Positions 7,989 through 17,614 of a stretch of DNA of 64,000 nucleotides are shown piece by piece. The notes beneath the pieces were generated by a model that was given only the letters and a program-made list of their open reading frames with translations, was not told the origin of the DNA and searched no databases. The stretch comes from Paenibacillus ihbetae. Its GTDB lineage: Bacteria; Bacillota; Bacilli; Paenibacillales; Paenibacillaceae. Each line of letters starts with the position of its first letter. Position 1 is the stretch's first letter. Position numbers and translations under genes: made by a program. The DNA is taken from assembly GCF_002741055.1 (NCBI RefSeq), contig NZ_CP016809.1:5186501-5250500 (forward strand). The letters are read 5' to 3'.

Positions 7989-8552
7989 ATAAATATCTTA
8001 TGGGATTTCGACGGCACCTTATTCAATACTTATCCTGCTTATGCCGCAATTTTTGGAGACGTGATAGATGAAGAAAAGACGGAAGAGGAGATTCTGACCC
8101 ATTTAAAGGTATCATTCACCCATGCTGTAAAGCACTTTAAATTAACCGAATCGCAAGTTTCGGAAATTTTTAGACGAGAAGAACGGCTGAAGCCTGAACA
8201 AACCCCGCCATTTCCTCATGTAGAGAACATACTATCAAAGGTAAATAAAAACGTTATAATGACTCATAAGCCTCGGAGGGAAGTGGAGTTTATTATTAAG
8301 CATTATGGGTGGGAACGATATTTTGTAGATCTCGTTGCAGGTGATGATGGGTTCGCGAGAAAGCCAGATCCGGAATCTTACCTGTATTTGCATAAGAGAA
8401 ATCAAATTGACCTTGTTATCGGTGATCGGGAAATTGATATTATCCCTGGAAAGCTCTTAGGTATTAAAACCTGTTTATTTCAAAACAGTACGCCCGGAGC
8501 GGATTTTTATATATGGGATTATAGGGATTTTTTCGAAAGTACAATAATGTGA
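7989..8552 (+). CDS. HAD-superfamily phosphatase with a non-standard start codon
   Basis: The frame encodes INILWDFDGTLFNTYPAYAAIF before its first ATG at 8061, so HAD motif I (DFDGTLF, with the nucleophile Asp) lies upstream of any ATG/GTG/TTG. A full AAGGAGG ribosome binding site sits at 7972-7978, correctly spaced for ATC 7986 or ATA 7989. Later motifs are present: VIMTHKPRREVEF (motif II), a Lys in KPDPESY (motif III) and VIGDREIDIIPGKLLGI (motif IV). About 187 residues, a small HAD-IA enzyme. Either it starts at ATA/ATC, or an ATG has mutated and expression is reduced. The substrate is unknown. Confidence 0.75.
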   Translation: MNILWDFDGTLFNTYPAYAAIFGDVIDEEKTEEEILTHLKVSFTHAVKHFKLTESQVSEIFRREERLKPEQTPPFPHVENILSKVNKNVIMTHKPRREVEFIIKHYGWERYFVDLVAGDDGFARKPDPESYLYLHKRNQIDLVIGDREIDIIPGKLLGIKTCLFQNSTPGADFYIWDYRDFFESTIM

Positions 8553-8581
8553 AAATATCCAATATAGAGAGGAGCAGCGAA

Positions 8582-9088
8582 ATGATTATTTTAAGGCTTA
8601 CCCAATCCTTATTGAAGGATATGAAGACAACTCCAATGGAAGTGAACAACGATGTGCCAAGCCTTTTTAGTTGGCATGCAAATATTTATCATTTAAATAA
8701 ACGGAAACATATCGTCTTTGTAAATGATTTAACTCGATTGACTGTAATCATTGATGGGGTCAGAACGGGGCAATTAACGAAGATGCAAGAAAAATTCATG
8801 GAGACACTGGAAGAATACCTGCTGGCTGAGGGCATAGATTCAAGTAATATTACGTCTTTTCTCCAGAACGGTTCAGATATAACCATATCAAAAACTAATA
8901 ATAGAAGTGTGTTAGGGACCATGAAGGAAGTTGCTTTTTTCAGTGAAGATGATTTTATTGATAACATTGCTCGAATGAAATGGCTAAATCGATTGATTTA
9001 TAAACCTATAGCATACAAAAGGCCCATAAATTTGTTTAAAGAAACAATCAGTATCGAGTTTGGAGTTCAGAAAGGAACAGCCACATGA
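8582..9088 (+). CDS. DUF6933-like protein
   Basis: A 168-residue soluble protein. The ATG at 8582 has GAGAGGAGC directly upstream and is preferred over the in-frame GTG at 8549 that overlaps the HAD gene. It shows the typical opening MIILRLTQSLLKDM, then SLFSWHANIYHLNKRKHIVFVNDLTRL, a pattern seen in DUF6933 proteins and plasmid pRiA4b ORF-3-like neighbours. Function unknown. It overlaps the next gene by 4 bp (ATGA), so the two are translationally coupled. Confidence 0.65.
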   Translation: MIILRLTQSLLKDMKTTPMEVNNDVPSLFSWHANIYHLNKRKHIVFVNDLTRLTVIIDGVRTGQLTKMQEKFMETLEEYLLAEGIDSSNITSFLQNGSDITISKTNNRSVLGTMKEVAFFSEDDFIDNIARMKWLNRLIYKPIAYKRPINLFKETISIEFGVQKGTAT

Positions 9089-9552
9089 TTAGAGGAATTA
9101 GCTTTGAAATACCAAATAAGTATGGCAGGTTCCTTGGAGATATTTTGAAGCCTTTTGAAACCGATGAATATAATTGGCTTGTTGGTGGTGAGGAAGCCTA
9201 TTTCATCGTTGACGGTCAATTCGAGGAAGCGCTCTTTGCAGGGGCGGGTGAGATCTGGGATGGACTAACCTTAAAAAAGCTTCTGGAGGATAACGAATAC
9301 TACATCATTTTTCAGGACTTGAAAGCCTTTCCTCAAGGAAAAGACATCGTAGATATAAAAACATATCAGGATTTTTTGAATAGTGATTGTCAGCTCGTGC
9401 TTCTGGTTGTGGATAGCTGTTTCGTGAGCATCTACTGTAAGGATAAGAAGATGGCTGAAGACCTATTTAACAATGCGAGGGATCGAGGATACGATCATGT
9501 TAGGTACATAACGGACGCTAACGATACAAGAACCGGCTTATCCGTATGGTGA
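9085..9552 (+). CDS. DUF2691-family protein
   Basis: A 155-residue soluble protein with the DUF2691 opening (MIRGISFEIPNKYGRFLGDI), a central YYIIFQDLKAFP segment and the conserved VLLVVDSCFVSIYCKD stretch. Function unknown in the family. It starts at the ATGA overlap with the preceding gene. Confidence 0.75.
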   Translation: MIRGISFEIPNKYGRFLGDILKPFETDEYNWLVGGEEAYFIVDGQFEEALFAGAGEIWDGLTLKKLLEDNEYYIIFQDLKAFPQGKDIVDIKTYQDFLNSDCQLVLLVVDSCFVSIYCKDKKMAEDLFNNARDRGYDHVRYITDANDTRTGLSVW

Positions 9553-9596
9553 AGAAAGAATGTGAACCAGATAATAAAAATATGAGGTGGAGCTCC

Positions 9597-10595
9597 ATGC
9601 TAAAAAATGTAGACGAAATCGTTGAAGCGTTTAGTAAGGAAAATTATGTCTCGGGCAACCTGTTGATTTCAAGAGGGGGAAAAGAGGAATTTAGCCGGTC
9701 CTTCGGTCAGGCGAGCATTCAACTAGGGGTTCCCAATACGCTGGATACGAAGTTCCATATAGCATCCGTAACGAAGATGGTTATTGCCGCTGCCACCCTC
9801 AAGTTCTATGAGCAAGGGCTTATCGATCTTGAAAATCATCCTGGTAAATATATTGAGAAATTTAACGTTCTTCACCCGAAGATTAACATTCACCATTTAT
9901 TGAGCCACTCGTCGGGGCTGCAAGATATTTACGGCGTGCCTAATTTGCGTTTTGAGATGAGTCGATTACAAGTGGAGAATCAAGATTTTATCGATTATTT
10001 AACGCGCCTTAAGCAGCAGTTTAATCCGGGTGAACAGTGGAGTTACAATAGTACGGGTTTTATCATGTTAGGATATATAATAGAAGCAGTGACAGGGATG
10101 AAGTATGAGGAAGTATTGCATACATGGTTCTTTGCCCCGCTGAAGATGAGCTCCACCGGCTTGGATAACCCGCGGAGGATAACCCCTGGACGAGCATACG
10201 GACACACGCTGGAAGACGGCAAAATAGCCAATGCCGACAACGATAAATTAAGCGATATTGAAGCACCGGGAGAGCTGTATTCTACCGTGCATGACCTGGA
10301 CAAGTGGTGCGAGGCCCTTTTTAAAGGGGAGCTGCTTCAACCGGAAACTATGGATAAGATGTTCACACCCTATTATGTTACAAGCTTTGATCCGAATCTC
10401 AATTATGGATACGGTTGGTTCTTAGGGGCAGACTTTCGCTTGATCGGGGGAGGGACTCCAGGGTTTCGATCTGAAATTTGGTACTACCCCGCAAGTGATT
10501 TACGAATTATCATGTTATGGAATTACGAAAAGGTAAATTCCCATCAATTGTTTCATAGCATGAAGCCTGCACTGTTTGATATGCAGCAGCAATAG
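9597..10595 (+). CDS. Beta-lactamase-fold serine hydrolase (class C-like)
   Basis: A 332-residue protein of the beta-lactamase/penicillin-binding fold without a signal peptide, so probably cytosolic. The catalytic SxxK is SVTK (about residue 58-61) and the YxN motif is YNS (about 157-159). The third motif (usually HxG/KTG) is replaced by something like GGGTPG (about 285-290). It is close to the esterase and D-aminopeptidase-type members of the family, not a classical resistance enzyme. ATG 9597 has GAGGTGG upstream and is favoured over GTG/ATG codons from 9546 that overlap the preceding gene. Confidence 0.82.
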   Translation: MLKNVDEIVEAFSKENYVSGNLLISRGGKEEFSRSFGQASIQLGVPNTLDTKFHIASVTKMVIAAATLKFYEQGLIDLENHPGKYIEKFNVLHPKINIHHLLSHSSGLQDIYGVPNLRFEMSRLQVENQDFIDYLTRLKQQFNPGEQWSYNSTGFIMLGYIIEAVTGMKYEEVLHTWFFAPLKMSSTGLDNPRRITPGRAYGHTLEDGKIANADNDKLSDIEAPGELYSTVHDLDKWCEALFKGELLQPETMDKMFTPYYVTSFDPNLNYGYGWFLGADFRLIGGGTPGFRSEIWYYPASDLRIIMLWNYEKVNSHQLFHSMKPALFDMQQQ

Positions 10596-10788
10596 GCTCG
10601 CTTAAATGATGGCAGAAACTAAAATTTACCGGGTATTTCCTTTATTTCGATTATTGACGATGACGCTAATTCTCATATAGGTTGAGGGTAATGGATTTCC
10701 CTGTACTCAAGCTGTAAATAAATTAAACCTTAATCATGAGTACGCTTACAAATAAGCAGGACAATTCAACCTCGGGGGAGCGATATCG

Positions 10789-12333
10789 ATGATGAATGTG
10801 CTTTTGGTGGATGACGAGCCGTGGGTAATTGAGGGGCTTCGCACGATGGTGAATTGGAGAAATTTCGGTTTCCAGATATGCGGCGAGGCTTCGAGCGGCT
10901 CCGAAGCATTCAGTATGATTCAAGAGCTTAAACCGGAGCTGGTTCTGACGGATATCAATATGCCGGTGATCAATGGATTGGAGCTGATCGAGCGCTCGAA
11001 CCAAAAGCTGGCAAGACCGCCGAAGTTCGTCATATTGAGCGGTTACGATAATTTCGATTTTGCGCTTACCGCAATGCAGCAGCGGGTCACGGAATATTTG
11101 CTCAAGCCATTCGATGAAGAGGAAATTTTGGCAGTCCTGATACGCCTGCGTACGAAAATCCAAGAGGAGCTTAAAGCGGAGCAAAGCCATAGCCGCATGC
11201 AATTTTTGTTTACCAACAATCTATTGATCCGTTTAATTACAGGCGAAGACAACGAGTCACTTAAGCTGCAGGCTGCTCAGGCCCTTCTTCTGCAGAAGGA
11301 TTCGAAGCTGCGGTGCGTTGTAATTGAAGCTTCCGGGCCATCCGTCGCCCTGGTCGGACGGGTTAAGAAATATTTCACGCAGAAACCCGATCGTATATTC
11401 GAGGACAGCGCGGGGAGGATCGGGGTGATTCTGCCTGATGATGAATTCCCTCCTTGCCGGGTACATGAGCTCAGCTTGCAGCTCTACAGGGAGCTTGAGG
11501 ATCCGTCAAACCAGCCGGTCATCGTGACGATCAGCGGTGTTCTTCAAGGGATCGGCTCGATTCGAGAACTGTACTTGCAGGCGTTGGAGTTAAATAAATG
11601 CAAGCGCTGTCAGGGCAAAGACGGGGTGTATCATTATAGGGATGTACGGCAGGGCGGAAAATCGCAGGAGCTCGCAAAGGAGAAATTCAAGGAGCTTACG
11701 GAGATCGTGATGGCGTACCAGACTAACAAGATTCATGCCTCTGTTGAAGCCGCTTTGGACTCCGTGTTGGAAGGCATGCTTGATTTGAAAGAGGCCATGT
11801 CCCATGTGGCTGACCTGGAATGGAGTCTTTGCAGGCGGATCGGGGACATGAACGGGGATCCGGATGCTTTGATGAGAAAGCTTCACGACGGCCATGGCAC
11901 CATCGACAGTTTCGGGAACTATTCCGCTTTGAAAACCTATGTCCTTGAACTTTGCTTGGAGGCGGCCGATATCCTGGCAAGGCTTGAGGCCAAGAACGAG
12001 AACAATACGATATTTCACGTGATTCAATATGTGGACCGGGAGTTCCGCAGCAAGCTTCAGCTGCAGGATCTGGCCAAAATGTTTCATATGAACACCGCCT
12101 ATTTGGGCCAGTTGTTCAAAAAAGAGACCGGCAAGCCGTTTAATGACTATCTTAACGAGAAAAGAATCGAGGAAGCGAAGCGATTGCTAAGACGCACCCA
12201 AATGAAAATTTCGGAGATTGCGCTTCAGGTCGGATATCCGAACACGGACTATTTTATCATCAAATTTAAATGCCTTACAGGAGTGCTGCCATCGGCGTAC
12301 AAGCAGAAAACCGAGAGGGAGCCGGCTGATTGA
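10789..12333 (+). CDS. YesN-type response regulator (REC + AraC-type HTH), first of two
   Basis: A 514-residue response regulator. The N-terminal receiver (1-120) has the acidic pair DDE, the phospho-acceptor Asp in LVLTDINMP (about 54) and the Lys in EYLLKPF. A long middle region links to two AraC-type helix-turn-helix motifs at the C-terminus (from FRSKLQLQDLAKMF; second helix pair ISEIALQVGY...YFIIKFK). ATG 10789 follows GGGGGAGCG. The kinase gene starts 22 bp downstream. It probably controls the adjacent xylan-oligosaccharide transport genes. Confidence 0.93.
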   Translation: MMNVLLVDDEPWVIEGLRTMVNWRNFGFQICGEASSGSEAFSMIQELKPELVLTDINMPVINGLELIERSNQKLARPPKFVILSGYDNFDFALTAMQQRVTEYLLKPFDEEEILAVLIRLRTKIQEELKAEQSHSRMQFLFTNNLLIRLITGEDNESLKLQAAQALLLQKDSKLRCVVIEASGPSVALVGRVKKYFTQKPDRIFEDSAGRIGVILPDDEFPPCRVHELSLQLYRELEDPSNQPVIVTISGVLQGIGSIRELYLQALELNKCKRCQGKDGVYHYRDVRQGGKSQELAKEKFKELTEIVMAYQTNKIHASVEAALDSVLEGMLDLKEAMSHVADLEWSLCRRIGDMNGDPDALMRKLHDGHGTIDSFGNYSALKTYVLELCLEAADILARLEAKNENNTIFHVIQYVDREFRSKLQLQDLAKMFHMNTAYLGQLFKKETGKPFNDYLNEKRIEEAKRLLRRTQMKISEIALQVGYPNTDYFIIKFKCLTGVLPSAYKQKTEREPAD

Positions 12334-12355
12334 ACGGCGGGACGGTGCCAAAATC

Positions 12356-14176
12356 ATGAAAAAACGTTTCAGATTCCGATCATTTATTAACGATATACCG
12401 TTGAACTATAAATTCATACTCATCTACGTGATTGGCGTGCTGCTCCCGATCGCGGTTATCAATATCGCGTTCATGGACCGGATGACCGGCGTCATCAAAG
12501 ACCGCGAGGAACAAAACCTCCATATCTCGCTGGAGCGGGCCAGAAAAGATATTCATGAGTTCATTGACGGGGGTGTAGCGGTCAGTCATGCGCTCAATAC
12601 GGACAAGCTGTTGTATGAAACGCTGGACAGAACTTACGAAAGTCCGATCCAGTTTTACGAAACGTTCGACGAACAGCTTCGAAACCGGGTGACCAGTTAT
12701 ATTCCCGTCAACAATCAGATTCAGCGAATCAGCATATTTACGGAGAATGATACGATCATGCCCGGCGGGAATTATCAAGTGCTCGATGCCAATGCGAAGA
12801 ATAGCGACTGGTATCGGCTGTGGGAACAATCGACGTCCCCTGTGATGGTAGCGGCCTACCGGGCTACTGAAGCAAATAACCGCACAGCGACGGTCCCCTA
12901 TCTGAGCGTTATCGAAAAAATGGACTATTTCGACATATATAGCAAGTATGATAAATTGCTCCGGATCGATATTGATTTAAACAAAATTTACGATGTCATC
13001 CTGCGCGAGCAGGACTATTTAAATCTCTATCTGGTCAATGAGCATAACCAAATCATTATGTCCGCGGACAGCGGGTACCAGCGGGACGTTACCGATGCTT
13101 ATCCGGTGTTTCAGCTTGCAGATCATGACAAGGACAAAGACGTACATGTCGTGTCCATCGGGACGGCAAGTTACGTAAAGGGCTGGAAGCTGGTTGGCGT
13201 GACGCAGGGAACCCGGTTATCCCAAGCCATACGCGATATGCAGCTTTTTGTGGGAATGATCGCAGCTGTCATTACATTGTTTTCGTTTATATTTATTTAC
13301 ATCATGCTCCGATCATACAATTATCGAGTTAAACGGTTGTCCAGACATATGCAGAAGGTTACCAACGAGAAGTTCGACCTGATCCGAATGGATGAGGGCC
13401 GGGACGAGATCGGCGGCTTGATCCAGAATTTCAATAGGATGACAGCCGAGATTAACTCTTTGATCAACAATGTGTACAAGCTCGAAATTCAGAAGAAAAA
13501 CCTGGAGATGGAGCGGGTACGGGCAGAGCTGAACTTTTTGCAAAGTCAGATGAATCCGCATTTTTTGTTTAACACTCTGAATGCCATATTGGTCGTCTGT
13601 ACGAAAAACAATTATTCCGACGTGACGGATATCATCAAGAACCTGTCCAGACTGCTTCGCAGATTGCTTAGCTGGAAAGCGGACATCGTTACGCTTGAGG
13701 AAGAAATCTTGTTCATCGAAATGTATCTGAAGATCGAGAAATTCAGATTCCGGGACAAGATTGAGTATGAGCTTGATATCGACCGGGAAGCGCTGCTTTA
13801 TAAAATACCGAAGATGAGTATCCAGCCATTGGTGGAAAATGCGTGCAAGCATGGCATTCAGGCTGTGGATGGAAAAGGTGTGGTCAAAATCAGCGCGACG
13901 GTAATAGACGGCAACCTTCGTGTATCCGTGCAGGACAACGGCAAAGGCATGGTCCCGGAAAAGCTTCGCGAGGTCCTGATTTCCATGCGCAACGAGAATA
14001 CATCCGGCACCAGCATCGGAATCCGCAATGTATATTGCAGGCTTGAGCTATATTACAACGACCTTGTCCGCTTTGATATTTACAGCAAACCGGATCAGGG
14101 AACGACGGTGTTCTTCGAGATTCCTGTCAGTCTGCTGGATCATCAGGATTACGAGCAAGGAGGGGAACGGAATTGA
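12356..14176 (+). CDS. YesM-type sensor histidine kinase
   Basis: A 606-residue membrane kinase. ATG 12356 (MKKRFRFRSFINDIPLNYKF) gives an N-terminal TM helix at about 24-44, an extracellular Cache-like sensing domain (about 50-295), a second TM (about 300-322), a HAMP domain, then the His_kinase motif FLQSQMNPHFLFNTLNA with the phospho-accepting His and a HATPase domain (NACKHGI, DNGKGM, GTSIGIRNVY). An earlier in-frame ATG at 12218 lies inside the regulator gene and is rejected. Kinases of this type sense extracellular oligosaccharides, often with the lipoprotein. The stop overlaps the TTG start of the next gene. Confidence 0.93.
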   Translation: MKKRFRFRSFINDIPLNYKFILIYVIGVLLPIAVINIAFMDRMTGVIKDREEQNLHISLERARKDIHEFIDGGVAVSHALNTDKLLYETLDRTYESPIQFYETFDEQLRNRVTSYIPVNNQIQRISIFTENDTIMPGGNYQVLDANAKNSDWYRLWEQSTSPVMVAAYRATEANNRTATVPYLSVIEKMDYFDIYSKYDKLLRIDIDLNKIYDVILREQDYLNLYLVNEHNQIIMSADSGYQRDVTDAYPVFQLADHDKDKDVHVVSIGTASYVKGWKLVGVTQGTRLSQAIRDMQLFVGMIAAVITLFSFIFIYIMLRSYNYRVKRLSRHMQKVTNEKFDLIRMDEGRDEIGGLIQNFNRMTAEINSLINNVYKLEIQKKNLEMERVRAELNFLQSQMNPHFLFNTLNAILVVCTKNNYSDVTDIIKNLSRLLRRLLSWKADIVTLEEEILFIEMYLKIEKFRFRDKIEYELDIDREALLYKIPKMSIQPLVENACKHGIQAVDGKGVVKISATVIDGNLRVSVQDNGKGMVPEKLREVLISMRNENTSGTSIGIRNVYCRLELYYNDLVRFDIYSKPDQGTTVFFEIPVSLLDHQDYEQGGERN

Positions 14177-15708
14177 GATTTAAAGTTCTGCTGATCGATG
14201 ACGAACCCGGAGCTTTGGAAGGCATGCAATTATGGATCAATTGGGAGGAGCTTGGCTTTGACATATGCGGCACATGCGCCAATGGCGCGGAGGGGCTGAA
14301 ATTGATGGCTTCCCTTGCGCCGGATTTAGTGGTCACCGATGTACATATGCCGCTCATGGACGGCCTTGAAATGATCGGGGAGTGGCAGAAGAACGGCAAC
14401 AAAACAATCAGCTTCGCCATCGTTAGCGGATATAGCGAGTTCGAGTATGCGAGAAAAGCGATGCGTTACGGAATCGCGCACTATTTGTTGAAACCGATTG
14501 AGGTGGAAGAAGCTTCTCACGTACTGCGCGAGATTTATCGTGAGTTGCTGCAGGAAGCCGAGAAGCAACAATGGAGCAGCATCGCTTCCCGGGAAGAGCA
14601 AGTTTCAAAGATCCGTCAGCTGCTAGGGCACAGTCCGGCTCCGGATAGGGACGGCCCGGACGGTCTGGAGCCTCTGTCAGCCAGCCGGGACGCATGGAAC
14701 ATCTGCCTGGTTCAAACGGAGCCAACGAGTTACGCAGAATGGAGGGGAATCGCCAGCTCCCTGGTTGAACAGCAACATGCCATGTTTTTGATTGACCTCG
14801 ACAAGAATCGCTTCGGCATCGTTTTCGGGTATTCGCCGGATGACGGTCAGGAGGATCCCGCGCTCCGGATGCTTGCTGACTTGTCTGCCGGATTCGCCGG
14901 TCACCGCGTGTTTATGGCCGTGGGCTCACCGGAACAATCGATCATGCGACTTGCCAGCTGCTACAGCACCGCGGAAGAGGCGATAAAGCATAAATTCTAT
15001 GACCCCGATTATGCCGGGGTCATTTCTTACGAATCGGTCGATAACAGAAAGCTGGAATACCGTTATGCCTCGATACGCTTGGTGGACAGCGTGATGGAGG
15101 CGTTCAATCTTCTAAATGCCGCCGGTTATCAAGATACGATCGCTGCGGAAGCGGAGAGGTTTCGCACCATGCGGCTCGCCCCTGAAACGGTGAAAAAGAC
15201 CGTCATTCATTTGATGTACAAAATGAAAGAGTATATGGAGGAATCCGGCGAGCAGGCGTCGGATGTGCTGGCGAAATATGATGTATCCGCGTTGGCCGAT
15301 TCGGTGATGAATCTGAACGATCTTTTGGATCTCTTGCTTAACTTCGGCCTCGAGTGCATTGACTTGTTGAGCCGGGAGCAGGCTCGTAAATCGCAGGGAA
15401 TCATTCAGGAGATCAACGAATACATCCGGGAACATTACCGGGAGGGCCTGACGATCAAGAAGCTGGCCGAGCGTTTTTATTTGCATCCGGTGTATCTGGG
15501 GCAATTGCTCATGAAGAAGAATGGTGTCGGTTTTAACGAATGGGTGCATAATCTCCGGATTGAGGAGGCCACCAGGCTGCTTCGGCTAAACCAGTACAAA
15601 AACAGCGAAATCGCGGAAAAGGTAGGTTATGCGAACTACAGCCAATTCCTGAAACAATTCGAGAAGCGATTGGGGATGTCCCCCAATGAATACAAAAACA
15701 GGAACTAA
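14173..15708 (+). CDS. YesN-type response regulator (REC + AraC-type HTH), second of two
   Basis: A 511-residue regulator with TTG start overlapping the kinase stop (TTGA), preceded by AAGGAGGGG. The receiver domain has DDE, the acceptor Asp in LVVTDVHMP (about 54) and the Lys in YLLKPIE. The C-terminus holds two AraC-type HTH motifs (LTIKKLAERFYLHPVYLGQLL; NSEIAEKVGYANYSQFLKQF). Being translationally coupled to the kinase, this is its most likely cognate partner. The first regulator may be a second output or a paralogue with another role. Confidence 0.92.
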   Translation: MRFKVLLIDDEPGALEGMQLWINWEELGFDICGTCANGAEGLKLMASLAPDLVVTDVHMPLMDGLEMIGEWQKNGNKTISFAIVSGYSEFEYARKAMRYGIAHYLLKPIEVEEASHVLREIYRELLQEAEKQQWSSIASREEQVSKIRQLLGHSPAPDRDGPDGLEPLSASRDAWNICLVQTEPTSYAEWRGIASSLVEQQHAMFLIDLDKNRFGIVFGYSPDDGQEDPALRMLADLSAGFAGHRVFMAVGSPEQSIMRLASCYSTAEEAIKHKFYDPDYAGVISYESVDNRKLEYRYASIRLVDSVMEAFNLLNAAGYQDTIAAEAERFRTMRLAPETVKKTVIHLMYKMKEYMEESGEQASDVLAKYDVSALADSVMNLNDLLDLLLNFGLECIDLLSREQARKSQGIIQEINEYIREHYREGLTIKKLAERFYLHPVYLGQLLMKKNGVGFNEWVHNLRIEEATRLLRLNQYKNSEIAEKVGYANYSQFLKQFEKRLGMSPNEYKNRN

Positions 15709-15749
15709 AGTTTTTAGGGGAAAAGCTTTAATTGTGTTATAGTTCGCGT

Positions 15750-15766
15750 TTGGCAGCGCTTTTACA
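15750..15766 (+). promoter_or_regulatory. Weak cre-like (CcpA) site before the binding-protein gene
   Basis: TTGGCAGCGCTTTTACA resembles the CcpA operator but departs from the consensus in at least two positions. It lies 68 bp before the lipoprotein start, where catabolite repression would be expected for a pentose-oligomer importer. Confidence 0.35.
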
Positions 15767-15833
15767 ATAAAGATAAGTTATTGAAAGGGCTTACAGTCCT
15801 TGATGTAACCATATCATTTCGGAGGTGCTTTAA

Positions 15834-17528
15834 ATGGGGGGAAAGAAAAAGTCGGTACTCCGGTTCAGCATGGTGCTGCTGCTTTCGCTCGGTCTCGTAC
15901 TATCGGCTTGCAGCGGCGGTAACAACAAGGGAGCCGCCAAGAACGATAATAACGGACAGGAAGCCGGGGAAAATGTCGCGAATGGAGTCGAGCCGTTTGA
16001 AATTTCGGTTTTCATCGGTCAGCCCGACCAGCAACCAACACCTGACAACAAGATTTATAAATTAATCAGGGAAAAGACAGGCGCATCCTTCAAATTCGAG
16101 TTCCTTGCAGGCGATATTGACCAGAAGCTCGGCGTTATGATCGCAGGCGGCGATTACCCGGACATGATGACAGCGAATCAAAAGCTGACAGCTGCCGGTG
16201 CCTTTATCCCGCTCGAGGATTTGATTGAAGAACATGCGCCAAACTTGAAGAAGCATTATGAGAAGTACTGGAACATGATGAAAGACCCGAATGACGGTCA
16301 TATTTACAATCTTCCAAACTACGGCGTAACGAATGCGGACGTTAGCTCGTCTTGGTATTCGGGCCCGGCTTTCTGGATTCAGAAGGACGTATTGGCCGAG
16401 GCGGGATATCCAGAGGTTAAAACCTTGGATCAATATTTTGACTTGATTAAACAATACAAGGAAAAGCATCCGACCATCGACGGTACGCCAACGATCGGCT
16501 TTGAAATTCTGAACTATGACTGGAAAAACTGGGGTCTGTTCAATGCTCCTCAGCATTTGATCGGTCATCCGAACGATGGCGGCGTAGTCGTTAAAGACGG
16601 CAAGGCGGAAATTTTCGCCGATAAGGACTATGCCAAACGCTATTATAAAAAGCTGAACGAGATGAATGCCCTGGGCATCATCGACAAAGAAACGTTTACT
16701 CAAAACTTCGACCAGTATATGGCGAAAATCTCCAGCGGCGCAGTCCTTGGTATGTTTGACCAGCACTGGAACTTCCAAAGCGCTGAAAACGCGCTGATTA
16801 CCCAGAAGAAAGATGAAAGAACATATGTCGGTCTTCCGCTTGTCTTTGATGAAGGCATCCGGGATCATTACAAAGATCGTCCGGCTCTGAACCTCAACAA
16901 CGGGTTCGGCATTACGGTCAATGCATCCGAAGAGCAGGCTATCAGAATTATTAAATTGTTGGATACGCTGATTCAAGAAGATTGGCAAAAAATCTTGGCC
17001 TGGGGGATCGAAGGGGAAGATTACATCGTCAAAGACGGCCGATTCATGAAAACGCAAGAGCAGCGCGACCAGTTTACCGATGCAACCTGGAAGCTCGCGA
17101 ATAAAGCCGATTCCTTCTACGGCCAAGCCCCAAAAATGGAAGGCTTATTCTCGGATGGCAACGCTACGGATGCGGCTGCCCAGCCTGAAGAAATTCTGGC
17201 AGGCATGAAAGAGTATGACAAGAACTTCCTCGCCCAATACGGATTCAACAGCTATGTCGACTTCTTCAGTCCTGCTCCTGAGAACGACATTGCGTACCCG
17301 GCATGGTCTGTCGACCTGGTAGACGGATCTGAAGCGAAAATCGTGAATACGAAGCAAAATGAGCTGTCCACGAAGTACTTACCGAAAGCCATTCTTGCTA
17401 AACCGGAAGAATTCGACAGCGTCTGGGATGAGTACGTCACTGAAATCCGCAAGCTCAACATCAAGGCTTATGAAGATCGGATTAATGAAGTGCTGCAATG
17501 GAGAAGAGACACTTGGTCTGTTAAGTAA
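15834..17528 (+). CDS. LplA-type extracellular solute-binding lipoprotein (oligosaccharide)
   Basis: A 564-residue lipoprotein with a basic start, hydrophobic segment and lipobox LVLSACSGG (Cys at about 26). It then has a polar linker and a two-lobed family 1-type binding fold, with aromatic residues in the expected sugar-binding regions. LplA-type proteins of Paenibacillus feed aldouronates and xylo-oligosaccharides to LplB/YtcP permeases. Neighbouring GH43 and GH10 genes support that substrate class. GGAGGTG ribosome binding site before ATG 15834. No ATPase gene is in the operon, as usual for systems that share MsmX. Confidence 0.9.
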   Translation: MGGKKKSVLRFSMVLLLSLGLVLSACSGGNNKGAAKNDNNGQEAGENVANGVEPFEISVFIGQPDQQPTPDNKIYKLIREKTGASFKFEFLAGDIDQKLGVMIAGGDYPDMMTANQKLTAAGAFIPLEDLIEEHAPNLKKHYEKYWNMMKDPNDGHIYNLPNYGVTNADVSSSWYSGPAFWIQKDVLAEAGYPEVKTLDQYFDLIKQYKEKHPTIDGTPTIGFEILNYDWKNWGLFNAPQHLIGHPNDGGVVVKDGKAEIFADKDYAKRYYKKLNEMNALGIIDKETFTQNFDQYMAKISSGAVLGMFDQHWNFQSAENALITQKKDERTYVGLPLVFDEGIRDHYKDRPALNLNNGFGITVNASEEQAIRIIKLLDTLIQEDWQKILAWGIEGEDYIVKDGRFMKTQEQRDQFTDATWKLANKADSFYGQAPKMEGLFSDGNATDAAAQPEEILAGMKEYDKNFLAQYGFNSYVDFFSPAPENDIAYPAWSVDLVDGSEAKIVNTKQNELSTKYLPKAILAKPEEFDSVWDEYVTEIRKLNIKAYEDRINEVLQWRRDTWSVK

Positions 17529-17557
17529 GGCAGCGGAAGGTACATGAATCGGAAACG

Positions 17558-17582
17558 GGAAGGCTTCATGCCTTCCTTGTTT
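17558..17582 (+). terminator. Intercistronic hairpin after the binding-protein gene
   Basis: GGAAGGC/GCCTTCC stem with a TTCAT loop and TTGTTT tail. Such partial terminators commonly make the binding protein more abundant than the permeases. Confidence 0.5.
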
Positions 17583-17614
17583 ACGAAATATGGGGTTTTG
17601 GGGAGAACAAACTT

